Source: Atrina japonica
Taxonomy: Eukaryota > Mollusca > Bivalvia > Pterioida > Pinnidae
Length of the DNA stretch: 64,000 nt
Assembly: GCA_030159075.1 (NCBI GenBank)
Contig: BROG01000048.1
Coordinates: forward strand, 310,001 to 374,000
Direction: 5' to 3'
Below are positions 1-13,460 of the stretch, piece after piece. The notes beneath the pieces were generated by a model. The model was given only the letters and a program-made list of their open reading frames with translations, was not told where the DNA came from and did no database searches. The stretch's first letter is position 1; each line of letters starts with the position of its first letter. The translations under genes and the position numbers were made by a program.

Positions 1-283
1 GAGCCGAATCCAATTTTCTTTAAACTTTCATACTTAAATTCCCATTCAATCGTATCAAAAACCTTTGAAAAATGTAGAAAAATTACATACGCGTCAATGT
101 TGAACTTTTCCGAACGGTCTATAATGTCCTGTATTTGTCTTGTCTTGTACCCTATAAATATATTCGTACGTATCCGTTTTGATATGTGTTCATTATTTTT
201 GAAATTTTCCTTTTTTAGTCTTTCAGTTTGTACGCGTGCAGCTACCCTATAATCTATATTTAGGAGAGTAATCGGTCCCGTCT
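1..283 (-). pseudogene. LINE-type reverse transcriptase fragment
   Basis: Read from 283 down to the window edge, this stays open for about 94 codons. It shows GPITLLNIDYRVAAR, then QIQDIIDRSEKFN and a stretch ending KVFDTIEWEF. This is the fingers/palm start of a non-LTR retrotransposon reverse transcriptase. The catalytic Asp of the usual FLDFxKAFD motif reads His (FLHFSKVFD), so the copy is dead. It is cut by the window edge and lacks a start. Confidence 0.7.
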
Positions 284-610
284 AATTTGCGCACCACATA
301 CTTTCTCGTCATAATAAGTATTCAATTTGTTTTCCAGTTTGACTCCTATTTTTTCATTGTTTTAAATATTTTTATCATTTTGGCCCAATTCATTTGTTAA
401 TTCTAATCATATGTAGTTCGTCCCTTTCTCGTCTACGTTTACTTTTACAGGAATATATTGTATTATCTTTAATACGAGTTTTACAGTAGTCCCAAAATTT
501 CGCATCATGTAATCTCATAATTTTGTTGCTTTCTTGTACTTCATCTGTCAGATTACTAATCATATTTATGTATTCACTTTCGATAAGTATATTGTTATTT
601 ATTTTTCCAG
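284..610. other. Unresolved stretch between two retroelement fragments
   Basis: Probably the continuation of the LINE fragment in another frame, but too decayed for me to assign. A junction to the next element lies near 600-610. Confidence 0.3.
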
Positions 611-1560
611 GTGCTAGATTCTGCTGTATCTTTAATTTCTAGTTCGCTGAGATATATCGCATTGACATATGTATGAACATTGTCATTATTATTTGACAAA
701 ACGTCGTCGATATATCTAAATATCAAATTAAAGGGCACCGCTAACTTTTTCTTCTTTTGATTCATCAGTTAATGAATAAAGTCTGTTTCTTATGAATAAA
801 GAAACAGTTCAGCCACTAAAGGGGAGCAGAAATGGTTCCCATAGGAATGCCGATAGTTTGTTGAAATTCCAGCGTCTTTTTATATCAACTTCAATGTATT
901 CATGTGCAGAGTGGTATTGGACAAGTATTATGATAACCAATCATTAGATATTTAAATTTTTGGTTACCAACTTTAGTGAAAAAACAGTTGTCTATGATGC
1001 TAAAATGTTTCTCTTTTAATTTTTTATGTGGAATTGTAGTGTAAAGAGAAGATAAGTCGTATGTTTTGATACTTTGATAATTTTTAAAAGTTGCTTAGAA
1101 TTTTTAAGTATCCACATCTGATTTACACCATTTTTTTGGACTAAGCAATTGTACAGTATTGCTAAGTTTCTCCTTAACGGCTGTTAGTATCTTGATAAGC
1201 AGTAAAGATAAAGGTTTAGTAGAACATTTGCTGTATCCTGCTATGTACCTCTGCTTATATGAGGTTTAATATGGTAGCTCCATATCAGTATTGGTTGTAG
1301 GTACATCAAAAGGGCGTAATTTTGTAGGATCTCGTCCTTTGAAAGTGGACCAAGTGTGTATGGAGGCTTACAAGAATTCATATTAAACGCTAGTTCTTCT
1401 AATAAACAATTATAGTAATGTGCCTTACAAATAAAAATTATATCACTTGAGGCTTTGTCTGGTGGGACCAGTACATATTGGTCGTGTAATCTATCCAGCT
1501 CGGTTACCACTTTTGGATCACTAAATGCAGAAGGATAACATATTATTCATAACGAAACTG
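610..1560 (-). pseudogene. Retroelement reverse transcriptase fragment with YIDD motif (possibly Penelope-like)
   Basis: On the minus strand, LDRLHDQYVLVPPDKASSDI is followed by YDLSSLYTTIPH (palm motif A), IGIPMGT (motif B) and FRYIDDVLSNNNDN (motif C). The order is right but the pieces lie in different frames, with stops and gaps between them, and about 100 codons after the first block are missing. The same family recurs at 16600-16860 and 49340-50450. I suspect a Penelope-like group; the class is not proven from these pieces. Confidence 0.75.
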
Positions 1561-1785
1561 AAATTCTGTCGCCTAGAATATGTAGAAGATGGCTGATGTC
1601 TAGGCACTGTAAAACCCGTTTGTAATTGAATAGCTTGAATGCGAAGCTAGGTGTTTAGTTATATGAAATGCAAGGCGTGGTCTTCAATTTAAAATATGGC
1701 GAAACACAGGACTGAACCTTTTTTGTGATTAAGAACATTGCTAATGTTAAAGTGATATTATCTGTGTTTTTTAAAGACTTTTTTA

Positions 1786-1975
1786 CCCTTTTATATTACT
1801 TAGACTGATATACAATAACAAAAAGAGATATACACTGGAATAAAAAATTTTAAATTCGTGTATATTTTGTAAAAATTACTTGAGAAACCCAGTTTGGCAA
1901 TTTTTCACTTGCAGTTGATTAATTCAACCTACTATTTGTATATGCATACCACACTGGTCTTGACCTTATTTTCAA
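1786..1975 (+). repeat. Dispersed repeat family A, copy 1
   Basis: Contains GGCAATTTTTCACTTGCAGT and CTACTATTTGTATATG, which recur at 27895-28120 (plus) and 14400-14560 (minus). The complete copy at 27.97 kb has inverted ends; this one is divergent. Confidence 0.6.
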
Positions 1976-2547
1976 AAAAACATACACTCCAAAATATCCC
2001 TTGGTAAAAATGATGTTATTTGTGGTCTAAAGGTCTTGTTTTCATAGATTTCTGTTCGAAAAATGTCTTTTTAACCCCCCCCCCCACACCGCATTTGATA
2101 CATAATGGTTGTTTAAAGTGCTAATGCTTATCACCAAGGTATCTGCCATACTACCTGTACTTTCATTGCAAAAATTAGTCCATAAATGAAGGATTAATTT
2201 AGTTTTCCCAATTTTGTTTGTTATTTTGTTGTGGTTTTTGCCAATTTTTAGCATTCTATACAAGCTACCAGAAAAACATATCAGTCACAATTCCCCTTGA
2301 AGAACTTGGCTTGAAGTTCTTGGCTTGTAATTACCATTTTCACTAACTGAACCACAGAGTTCCTTTCCTTTAATGTTAACTTCGCCGCTTTTATAAAGAC
2401 AAGGGGTATAAAATATTTGTCATATAAAGTTAAGAATGCGCGTCTGTCCGTTCGTCTCTTACATATTTTCTGGCTTATATGTCAGACATTTCGATCCTGA
2501 TCAAACTTAAAAGAAATATTTCTTATTACCCAATACTATGTAATGAT

Positions 2548-2650
2548 TTTTTATCATTTGAGATTTGCGATGTTTGTGGCATGATAACAGGGGAAGCTGA
2601 CTACTTCCGGACACCTGGTTCCATCTCTTTAGTGATTCGCAATATTGTTA
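2548..2650 (+). repeat. Dispersed repeat family B, copy 1
   Basis: A roughly 95-bp block with GTTTGTGGCATG, then CTTCCGGACACCTGGT and GATTCGCAAT. The same block is at 44055-44150 (plus) and 5735-5835 (minus). Class unknown. Confidence 0.65.
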
Positions 2651-4010
2651 TTCATGTTAAAACCGTTTTTATATTTTACTTTGTAATATTATTTTATCAA
2701 ATTTAAAGCAAAATGAAAATTTCCATTCTGAAGACATCAACATAGTAATATTGAGAAATTATTGATCACGAAAGATTAAATTATGTTATAATCATCACTG
2801 CTACGATAAAATTACAATCAAATCGTCACCAATGCCGATAACAGTACATACACCACTCTTTTACAAATTTTGATGAAAAAATTATATAATTTTTAATCGT
2901 AAATTTTAAAATCGGTATAAATTTTAAATTTTAATCGTAATATGTTTCTATTTTCTGTACAACTATCATGCATTACATTGTTTCTACCTGGATAAGACAC
3001 AGAGGTGTTAAAACTGTCTTCGAGTACAATTTGTGAGGTCTTTATATGAAATGTAGAAAACCCATGCAAAATTAGTATTTATATTGTTTAAGTCGATAAA
3101 ACTATAAACTTGCAAGTAATTACCAAAATCTAATGTTACGGAAGGATGTTTACTAGAATATTTACCCACGTTTATTTTACCAGCATTTACTGATACATCC
3201 TCCGTCCCTTCTGCAAACTATGGAACAAGTCGACAGTAATTCCACTAGTAAATCTAGTTCTCTCATAGATCAGTATCACATTAACTAGATCAATGTTTAT
3301 CCTAATAATGACACATTGAAGTGGATTTGCTTAACTTTAGATAAATATTTTTATATGAGACTGACTTGATTAGATCAACGCTGTCTTTGTGTCAAATGAA
3401 TTACACTGTATAGCGGTGATGATGTATTAAACTGTCCAAAACTGTTGAAGTTACCCGGATTTATTTATACATACAGTGAGCAAATATCAAGGAGAGTTCT
3501 TAAACAATTTACAACAATTTTTAAGCATTAAATCTATCTGCCACCATTTATTTTATTTTATCATGAATAAAAATCGCCACTATTTTATGTCATTTTGATA
3601 CAATTTTCGGTAATACAATACCGATATATGTTTTTATTGACGTTCGAACATTTCCTCCAGTAAGATAAAATTAGATTTTTATTCAGCATATGGGATCCCA
3701 GGGATTGTCGCTGCGAAACAAATATTACCTTCGGACGTTTTGAGTATCGCAATGCGGGCAATGGTCTGATAACATGGTTTGACGAAGAACATCTATAACC
3801 TCTGTGTTTTTTTAATTCCTACATCATCAAATAATTCTACTGCAATCCACATGGTTTGCTCTCTTGAAACTCTTCTAGACTCACCGAGTTAAAAACATTA
3901 TATATAATATGACGTATGACCACAGTTTGAATATGAACATAGAGGATTTTGAATTTTGGTTTCGGACCAGAGGACATAGTAAAAAGCCATAGGAATGTAT
4001 TTCATATTTT
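2650..4010. other. No gene or recognisable element seen
   Basis: AT-rich sequence with stops in all frames. I see no splice-flanked coding block and no clear repeat. Confidence 0.4.
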
Positions 4011-4013
4011 CTT

Positions 4014-6060
4014 AGGTCACCTGAGCAAAGTTCATGGTGACCTATTGCGATCGTGATTTGTCTGTCGTCGTGCGTCGTCTGTTAACTTTTTCAAGTTTTG
4101 AGCTTCTTCCCAAAACCCTCTGAGCCAATTCCAACAAAAATAGGTCACTAGCATCAATACCTGAAAGGGCATGAAAATTGCAAAATTTGTGATCTCCACT
4201 CCTCAGGGGCCCTGGGAACGACCGGGTGAAAACCAATGAAAATAGGGTAATTTTAAAAAATCTTATTCTGTATTGGGGTACCTAACTGAAGCAAATGCTT
4301 TATATGGTTGTAATGTCCTAGATTTTTTCTACAAAAATTGCAAAATTCATGGCCCCTGTGTCAAACCTTCAGCCTCCAGGGATGAGACAATTTTTGGGTG
4401 TGGCCAAAATTCCGAACAAACGATAAAGTGTCAATTTGCTAGAATACCGTCAATATTTATTGGCATATTAATAAATTGTAGAGAGTGAAGAAAGGATTGA
4501 GTTTGCTTAGTTTCGAGGTCATGGGGTAAAAGGTCGAGGTCACATACACTTAAGTAAACGGAAAATATAAGTTTTTTTGTCAAATTTTTGACTACTTCTT
4601 CAGAACCGTTGGGCCAATTTGAACCAAACTTGACAGGAAGTATAACCATGTAAAGCCACATAAAGTTTGCGGATGAAAAGGGGTTAGAACCAAACATTGC
4701 AGCTGCCATGGCTAAATAAATAATGAATGAGTCAGCAGATATTTTTTATTTAACACATGTGTCTCAAAAATTATTAAAGTTAGAAAAAAATCCGTTATCT
4801 TAAAATGAGTGGTATGCAAAAAATTACCAATTTTTTATTTTGGTGGAAATTGTTGGGTCGTCCCTTATGGGAGATATTTCCCCTTTTAAGTGGATTTCCC
4901 ATGTTTCCTATAATCTTGAAAGTGAAAGAAGCAAAAATGTTCATCACAGAAAGATCTGCAAAGAAGTCAGTAGGACTGAAATTGTCATATTGACCATTAT
5001 GAGAGTTATTTCTCCTTTTAAGTGGATTTTTCATGTTTTTACTTTATCTTGAAATGTATGATAGATAAAGAAAGTGACAGAAGAAAAACCGCAAAGATCC
5101 ACAAATAACTCAACAAGGCCGATACTGCCGGGACGACTCTTATGAGAATTATTTCCCAAAAGGGGTAAAAAAGGACCAAAACTTGATACATCTTTGAAAA
5201 TCTTCTCATGAACCAATACTCAGATGACTTTCAAATTTTGTTTGCATAATTATAGAGTCAATATCTACAAAGTTTGCGGATAAAACCGAAATAAGTCCAT
5301 AAACGAGTCACTAGGGGACACTTCAATTACACAGGGTACAGTTCTAAAAACTGATTCACTTTTTTGTATAAAAAGATATATGAGAAATTTGTTAGGAATT
5401 ATCCAAGGATCGTTTTAACATAATTTCAAGGTCATGGGCTCAAAGATCAAGATTACAGACACCTAAGTAAACAGAACATATCAGAACCAATGAACTAATT
5501 TTAACCAAATTGACAGGAAATTGTCCAAGGGGAAGCTACATGTTTGCAAATTAAAAGGGGCTAAGACCAATAGGAGCCCAAAAGGGGCCATATCTGTGCA
5601 TTTGTAAAATGTTTTGACTGTTTTGGTCATGATCTTGAAACGTATAATAGATAGAGAGTATGTGAAAGAAGAAAAAAAATGTTCCAATTGATAATCAAAA
5701 CTCAGGTCTATTAGAATAAATGATCTCAACATGAAGAACAATTGCGAATCCCAAACGGTATAGGACCAGGTGTCCGGAAGGCTTCAGAGTCATCTGCAAG
5801 CATGCCACATCCGTCGCAAATGTAACAGAACCGTCTCGAATTCAGTTAAAAGGTCAAGTTCGGTGAAATTGTCATCTGTTACTTTTACAGAAAAATTAAC
5901 ACGACAGAAATTGTCTGGTTGAACCTTATTGGAATCATTTTCACTTTTTAATGGATTTTTCATGTTTTGCATATTATCTTGAATAGTATAATAGAGAGAA
6001 ATTAAAAGAAGCAAAATTTTTGCAAAAAGAAAGGTTCTAGGACGTAAAGGAGCTTCATAA
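4014..6060 (+). repeat. Composite dispersed repeat headed by a short palindrome
   Basis: It opens with an inverted repeat (AGGTCACCTGAGC near 4014 against GGTGACCT ending at 4043). After it come blocks such as ACCGTTGGGCCAATTTGAAC and AAGTTTGCGGAT. From about 4860 a block with TTATGAGAGTTATTTCTCC, TTTTAAGTGGATTT and TCTTGAAA recurs in diverged form near 4865, 4995, 5135, 5600 and 5930. It looks non-coding; short reading frames here show no protein features. Similar palindrome-headed repeats are, from memory, common in bivalves. Boundaries are approximate. Confidence 0.5.
5735..5835 (-). repeat. Dispersed repeat family B, copy 2
   Basis: Inverse orientation of the block at 2548 and 44055: GCGAATCCCAAACGG, then CCAGGTGTCCGGAAGG and GCATGCCACA. 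Confidence 0.65.
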
Positions 6061-8190
6061 AAAGTCTAATTATTGTACATCGTACATCTATATAAAACAT
6101 CCTTTTTAGAACAAATGATCAGCCTGTTCTGACTGTATCATGTTTCAGACCGTTAAGGCCTAGTTGGTCTCTGGTTGATATTTTTATTCGGAATCCTTCA
6201 CAACTGTACCTATACCAGATATTTTGTTTCGCGTATGCTTAAGAATGCCTTGTCAATGCACAATGATGTTTTGAAATTCTATTCATGAACAGAAAATTGA
6301 ACAGGAATGGAAAATGGTCTAATCTAAAATTTTGAATTTAACTAAATACAATAATGATTTTACCCTTGAATCTTGTAATGACATATTTTTCAATTTAACC
6401 ATGACTTGAAAGATTAATTATTATTAACTCGATGTTTTGGTATCTGTGCTTTCTAAATAAACACAGTTTGAATTTTGAAAAGTTGATGAAATATATTTTT
6501 TACTTCGAAAGCTGTTGATGTATGTGAATTATAATTTAGTTATGCATTTGTATGCATACATTGCTTGTACTGCACAGGCAATTACAATTACGTTTGGGAA
6601 CATTGTCTGAACTCTAACTGAATAACATTTCAAAACAAATTTCCTTGTGATGGGAACGAATCGTGCACTTAGGTGTTTAGGGACCCCTTCTAAATACACA
6701 ATGATTGCATTTAGTCTGCTGATCTTCAATTGGTTTGAAACGTTATCTGGATGCAGGGATAGATTCGGATCATATGATGTTTTCGTAAATAATCATGTAA
6801 TTTCATTTCAACTCTTTACGATTCAATATCCCCTCGTTGCAGAAGGATTGAACAAAAGACATGCAATCAGCTAGAATTTGGTTTTGTATCCTAAAACGCC
6901 TGATCCTCGAACTATATTAACACACAGCACAATATCTACATCTGCTTTTCTTCGGAGAGCAAAGACCGAGTTTCATAATTCAAAAAGAAACGTGGATCAC
7001 ATACCATACCGATGATATATTACTACATAAAAAACTGGAATTAGCACGTTATAGGAATTGTTTTACACATGATATAGGCAATTTGATTACACGGGATGAG
7101 CTGATAGGATAATTTCAAGCAAACTTGCCATCGATAATTGGAAAAAGCATTTGGTATCTAACGAATGATCACAAAAATCTATCTAGAATCTATTAAAATA
7201 AAGGATGATAACATTCTAGTCTAAAGAATTAGGACTCATGAGAGTTAATAATCGTTTCTGACTAAATTATTATCCGAGACGTAGGAATTGACGTATGTTT
7301 ATCTTCAGAAAAGTGTCAAACTATTTACGGAACTGCGCGTTATGGGTTCCAAATCATCTTGTTGTAATAGATGACTAGCAACATACGTAAGGCGTTTGAA
7401 ACAGATAAATGATGTATTGACGTACAATCATGGTATAGAAAACAGTGCAGATCTACAGAAAAACAAATAAAAAGGGGAAACAATAAAAATATATCATAAC
7501 TCCGCTAGATCAAACCAAGCAAACAAAACCTGGACAAAACAAAATAAATCTAAATATAAAAATAACAAGCAAAAATTAGATACAGGAAATAACTAATTTG
7601 ATAGGAACTCAAAATTTCAAAAAGTTTTGCTTTGCATAAGAACTGAAACATGTAACTTGTTGTGATCACAGTATAATATAAACACTTTAGTGTTTATGTA
7701 TTGTATCTAGAAAAATAACTGTATGGTTCGTGTCTGGTCTTTAAATAAAACTCAGTCGACAGAAAATAGAGGAAGTGTATGCGACATTGTAAATCAATAT
7801 ATTCTGTATAGAAAGAGTTGCGTCATATCCATCAGCATCATTGTTCATTTAATTTTAGATCTATGTACGTCATAGAATAGATCCACCAACCATTTGTCTA
7901 AATTCATGTAACTCTTCCTAGATGAAAGCATTATCATTACAGAATTATAAAGAAATGCTAGTGTTTCTATGGCGGGAGCTGCCAGATTAGATCCTAAATG
8001 ATTTATTATTCTACAGAAAAAAAACAAAAACAAAAAAGCAAGAACAACCCCATAGATTCCTGCAAAATGACGTCAAGGAACAATCAGTTGCGGAAACAAT
8101 GTTGCAGTAACGTTGCAATAGTTACAGAACCGACACTGAGGGAAAAGAGTACATTACACGTAAGATTAATAACATTTTACATGTGTTGAG
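6060..8190. other. No gene recognised
   Basis: AT-rich with short frames only. An open frame on plus at 6647-6874 has no recognisable domain, splice context or start context. 7450-7600 is A-rich. Confidence 0.4.
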
Positions 8191-8194
8191 TGCA

Positions 8195-8545
8195 TACGGA
8201 AATCTCCATTAAGTGGTAAGATTCCGTTTGTCCAATCCAAGGATATCTCGAGGACTAAATTTTCAGATTGTTACTACGAGGGTGGAGATTTCCGTTGCTA
8301 CTCAACACACCAATGTTTGATTATTTTTCTCCCATGTTTTTTTAAATACATCTGTATGTAGATCTACACAAATAAAGTCTGACATAACTATGCACTGTAT
8401 TCTAGAAGACCCAGAAAGTACGTCACAAATTGTACTGTGACGTCATAGAGCATGTGAACTGTTTTTCCCTAGGGAAAATCAGGGTTATCTTTCCACGGCT
8501 AAGCATTGTCTTTAATGGGCGAGTGTTGGAGAAAATGTTGATAAG
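8195..8545 (+). repeat. Dispersed repeat family C, copy 1 (single internal unit)
   Basis: Begins with an inverted repeat (ACGGAAATCTCCA near 8199, TGGAGATTTCCGT near 8285). It then has one unit of the 47-bp sequence (about 8359-8405, TAGATCTACACAAATAAAGT) and a tail with GTGAACTGTTTTTCCCT. The same order is at 10008-11165, where the unit is repeated about 19 times. Confidence 0.75.
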
Positions 8546-9015
8546 TCGCGAAATAATTAACTGTCTGGCACATTGACTTTTGACACTAGCTGTGAACATT
8601 ATTTGGAATGATTAAAACGTTTTAATTATTGGTTTTTATCTGCTAAATCTATATGCCTCTACTCTTGACTAGCATGTCTTATATTATTCTGATCTTAAAA
8701 ATCAAAGATGGGATATTTTAATTTTCAGTTAACTGTTATATTTCTTGATTGATGTGCGAGTTATTTTTCGTTTTGTTTTTTTAATTTTTTATGAGATATT
8801 TTTCCTTTCGGCAACAATGGAAAATAAACAAACTAACATGTTGATAGTCGTCCGTCATCCATGAAATAAAATATGCATTGATTATAAAAAAATAAAACTT
8901 TCCAGAAGTATTAAATGAATCAAAGTGTATCTAAAAGAGGAAAGACGGAGGGCGAGGGAGGAACATTTAAGTAAATACACTCCCCCGGCACACACACACG
9001 CACAACCACCTCACA

Positions 9016-9178
<163 letters not shown>

Positions 9179-9529
9179 TTACCTTAACATCTGATAGATT
9201 CCCCAAGCAGTTTTTCTTTAGAATCAAGAGCCACTTGCTGTCCTGCCAATCCCTCGAAATATCTAACACATCCTTGAATTGACTTGAAATGAAAATTATT
9301 AGTTACAGAAACAGTAGGAGCTGAAGTACTGTGATACAGAGAAATAGATTCAATTTGTTATAACCTGTCCTGTCCATATCGATCCTCTCTTTTTTTCTTA
9401 GAACCGTAACGGAAATTACGTTGTTTTTATCTACATTCTATAAGGAGTACGTATTGCCTCTTTAGATATTTCGACGAACATAGGCAACGATGGTCATGAA
9501 ATTCTGCAGTATCTGTGACTGTAATAACA

Positions 9530-9530
<1 letters not shown>

Positions 9531-9575
<45 letters not shown>
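9531..9575. repeat. (GT)n microsatellite
   Basis: About 22 GT units in a row. Confidence 0.97.
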
Positions 9576-9580
<5 letters not shown>

Positions 9581-10007
9581 TTTAGTAAGTAAATATGTTT
9601 TGTTGTCTATTCGCATAAACAATATTATCTGTGAGACTTTCTGTATAACCACGTTTAAGACGATTAAGAAAATGTAAAAGACAAAGACGATTTCATTTTT
9701 TGAATGAGACGGAAGTTGTACTAAACGAATCCCTAAACCATACATGTGCCAAAATAAGAAGTGTTATACGACAAAATGAACATAGGATATAAAGCACTTG
9801 TCTAATTATGTAACAAAAGTAATTGTCTGTTATCCCTTTAAGCATTTAAATAATTGAACTGAGTTGTCTCCCCTCTCCAGACAGGAAGTATTAGCAGTGA
9901 CACTTATAGTCGTTAGATATATCTATTGAAGATAAACTTGTTACCATTCTAAATATCACTGGCATAATAATATATCAATAGAATCTAATATGGGTGTGTG
10001 GAGTGGA

Positions 10008-11165
10008 TATGGAAACCCCCTAACGAGTGATAAAAATCTGAAGGTCCAGTACTCTGGAGAACATCGGATTGGACTTTCAGAATCTTACCACGAGGGTGGA
10101 GATTTCCGTTTCTACTCAACACATCCATGATTGATTATTGTTCACCCATGTCTTTTGAAAATTAATATTTACGTAGATCCACGCGGATAACGTCAGACAT
10201 AACTATGTACTGGATACTAGAAGATCTATTCTGATAATGTCAGACATGACTATGTATTGTATTCTAGAGGATCTACGCGGATAAAGTCAGACATGACTAT
10301 GTACTGTATTCTAGGTATTCTAGAAGAGCTACGCAGATAAAGTCAGACATAACTATGTACTGTATTCTAGAGGATCTACGCAGATAAAGTCAGACATAAC
10401 TATGTACTGTATTCTAGAGGATCTACGCAGATAAAGTCAGACATAACGATGTACTGTATTCTAGAGGATCTACGCGGATAAAGTCAGACATGACAATGTA
10501 CTGTATTATAGGTATTCTAGAGGATCTACGCAGATAAAGTCAGACATGACTATGTACTGTATTCTAGAGAATCTACGCAGATAAAGTCAGACATAACTAT
10601 GTACTGTATTCTAGAGGATCTACGCAGATAAAGTCAGACATAACGATGTACTGTATTCTAGAGGATTTACGCAGATAATGTCAGACATGACTATGTATTG
10701 TATTCTAGAGGATCTACGCAGAGGATGTCAGACATGACTATGTATTGATAGAGGATCTACGCGGATAAAGTCAGACAGGACAATGTACTGTATTATAGGT
10801 ATTCTAGAGGATCTACGCAGATAAAGTCAGACATGACTATGTACTGTATTCTAGAGAATCTACGCAGATAAAGTCAGACATAACGATGTACTGTATTCTA
10901 GAGGATCTACGCAGATCTGTCAGCAGATAAATGTCAGACATGACAATGTACTGTATTCTAGGTATTCTAGAGGATCTACGCAGATAAAGTCAGACATGAC
11001 TATGTACTGTATTCTAGAGGATCTACGCAGATAAAGTCAGACATAACGATGTACTGTATTCTAGAAGACAGAAACTCTACATCATAGTGCGTGTGAGCTC
11101 TTTTCCCCCTTGGGAAATCTTTTCACGGGTAATCATAGTCTTTTACGGACAAGTGAGGGAGTAAT
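10008..11165 (+). repeat. Dispersed repeat family C, copy 2, with expanded minisatellite
   Basis: Same head as copy 1 (inverted repeat ending CGAGGGTGGAGATTTCCGT near 10110) and same tail (GAGCTCTTTTCCCCC near 11095), but with the tandem array at 10173-11067 between them. Confidence 0.75.
10173..11067 (+). repeat. 47-bp minisatellite, about 19 copies
   Basis: The unit starts GAGGATCTACGCAGATAAAG and continues with TCAGACATGACTATGTACTG and TATTCTA. Some units carry a 10-bp insertion giving GGTATTCTA twice. Two variants of one position (GACTATG, AACGATG) alternate along the array. Units abut directly, so this is not a CRISPR array. Confidence 0.95.
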
Positions 11166-11169
11166 TGAA

Positions 11170-13190
11170 ATCTAACATAATGGAAAATAATATTATCTAA
11201 TTGGAAAATAATGTTATGTAATTGGAAAATAATAGTATGTAATTATAAAGCAGGTAGTGGAAGATTACATCAATATAAATTATTTTCAATAAACATCCAA
11301 TATGAAAATATCCAATATGCAAAGAATCATCATGGTGAATTTTTTTTCAATTCAAGAGGTGTTGATTTGTAAGATAAGATCAATAATAAGTTTAAATCGA
11401 TATATAAATAATTCTATGTATATGGATATTCTATTGATTAAAGAAAAACAAGAATGGAAAGACTTCGGCTCCAGTTCCTTCGGCACGAAAACTGTTCACG
11501 CATGAACAAGTGTATGTATTAGAATTCATATGTCCATCAATAGTATATACTGAGATATGAATATGTTAGATACTGAGAGAGTGAATGAATATTTTCCGTA
11601 ACACATCCTTCTGAAATTGAGTTGTTACTTTATTAATAAATTAATCAAGGTAGATTTTTAATAAGATGCATTGCGTAAAGTAGATGAACCTGATGAATAA
11701 CAACGATTTCTTTAATAAAAATAGTTAAAAATGTAATGATATTCGTTACATGTATAATTGTGACCATAATCGTGATTAATGATAAATAGATTTTTTTCTA
11801 GAAATATATTTTGTCATCTTTTAATTCTTAAAAACTAATGTGAAATATCCTATATATCCCTTTAATTTGTTGAATTTTCTAGATATTTTGTCATATCTTA
11901 ATTCGAAAAAACTGAATTACCGCTAATATCCTGTTAATATGTCACATATTTACTTGTGGAGAAACGTATAACAATTTAGTTATAACTTCTAGTTACAAGA
12001 TATCACATCGTTATGAACCATGTAGCAGATACTTATTTTACAGACTTGATATGATCACAACTTTACTTCAAAACGAGTCGAAATTGGAATCGAAGAAAAT
12101 TGCGTTTGTATCTTACAACCATGTGTAATGGATTTCATGACTGAACTTCATTGATTCTGAAGTAATTTCAGGAATGTGTTTTAAGAAATCAAAATTGTAC
12201 TATGCATGTTCTACATTTTAAAATGATTTCTCATTAAACACAATTAAGTTGTAGGACTAGCTAGTTATTGATTATTCCATTTATATGTAACAGTATGACA
12301 ATTTTAAAGTAAAAAGACGTAACAAAATTAATATAATGTCATCAATGTTTGGCAATATATCACATGTTTTCTCTTATACGTAAACACATTCGTACAGCTG
12401 AATGACTAACTGAATAAATAAATGATAAATTTCAACGGCAAAACCTAGTGGAAACAGGACTCCCAGCTAAGATTAGCATCGTCGATTAAAGTGGGCAAAA
12501 CTACAAATTGATGACGGAGGGTCCAACGTATGACGTCAGAATAATGAGTCTGAAACATGTGTCCATGTTAGTATACTTTATCTGCACTCATTAAAGTCGA
12601 AGTGTAGCAATGTCCGAGAGTTATCTTACATCAAAGCACAATTGTATGAATATCCTTTGACTGTATTGGCCAAACTCGTAGTTACATACATTTTGTTTAT
12701 TTATTTATTTATCTATTAATTTATTTATTTTGTTTATTTATCTATTGGATCTTTGTGCATTTGAGTGTATAATTATTGTACAATGGATTTATTTTACTTT
12801 GTTTGGGGGATTCGAGTGTTTTACCGGAACAAATGGGAAACAGATATTACAAAAAGTGATGAAAATGTTTTTCCAATGCAAACAATTAACCTTAATTTTG
12901 CGTTTTAGAATTGGATTAAATATATAAATTTTTGTTTCAGAATCAGTTACTGTTTTAGAATGGCTATTGTACACTATTCCTTTTTATTTTCTTTATTTTT
13001 ACATATTGGGTAATAACAAGGAATATACATCTCATTAAGTGGTTGTTTAACCTAAGCAGTGCCCATGACAACAACATTACAGCTATTACAATTCCCTTGT
13101 ATAAGCTGGTTATTTCCTATATTTTGAAATTGATAGTTTTTACAATGTTTTTGTTTTAGATGGAAACTACTTGTTGATAAGTTATTGTTA
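11170..13190. other. No gene recognised; short (TTTA)n tract
   Basis: AT-rich sequence. Three repeats of TTGGAAAATAAT lie near 11180-11230, and an imperfect TTTA repeat is at about 12690-12750. Frames at 11302-11505 and 12730-12927 show no protein features. Confidence 0.4.
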
Positions 13191-13194
13191 CAGG

Positions 13195-13460
13195 TATATC
13201 AAGAATCGCGGCGCTTGTTGAGTCGTCTGTATCGTTTGTAGAGATTTATTCCTCACTTATTTCATTTGAAATGGATAATGGACTTGCGGCGGGTGTGACC
13301 GGTTAACAGGGGATGCTTACTCATCCATGGCACCCGACCCCACCTCTAGATTTCTAGAGGTTCGTGTTTGTCTATTATTTACCAGATTTGTATATTGTAA
13401 CCTGGACATCCTAAAGACTGATACTTTGGTATTTTTATATTTTCATCATATTCAACTTTA
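13195..13460 (+). repeat. Retroelement 3' end fragment, copy in plus orientation
   Basis: Contains GGCGGGTGTGACCGGTTAAC, CCATGGCACC and GTTCGTGTTTGTC. It is the non-coding 3' end that follows the YIDD reverse transcriptase at 49555-50450, here without coding sequence. Confidence 0.7.

Noticed and set aside
10173..11067. CRISPR-like appearance of the 47-bp repeats
   Set aside because: Units abut with no unique spacers, and the genome is animal.
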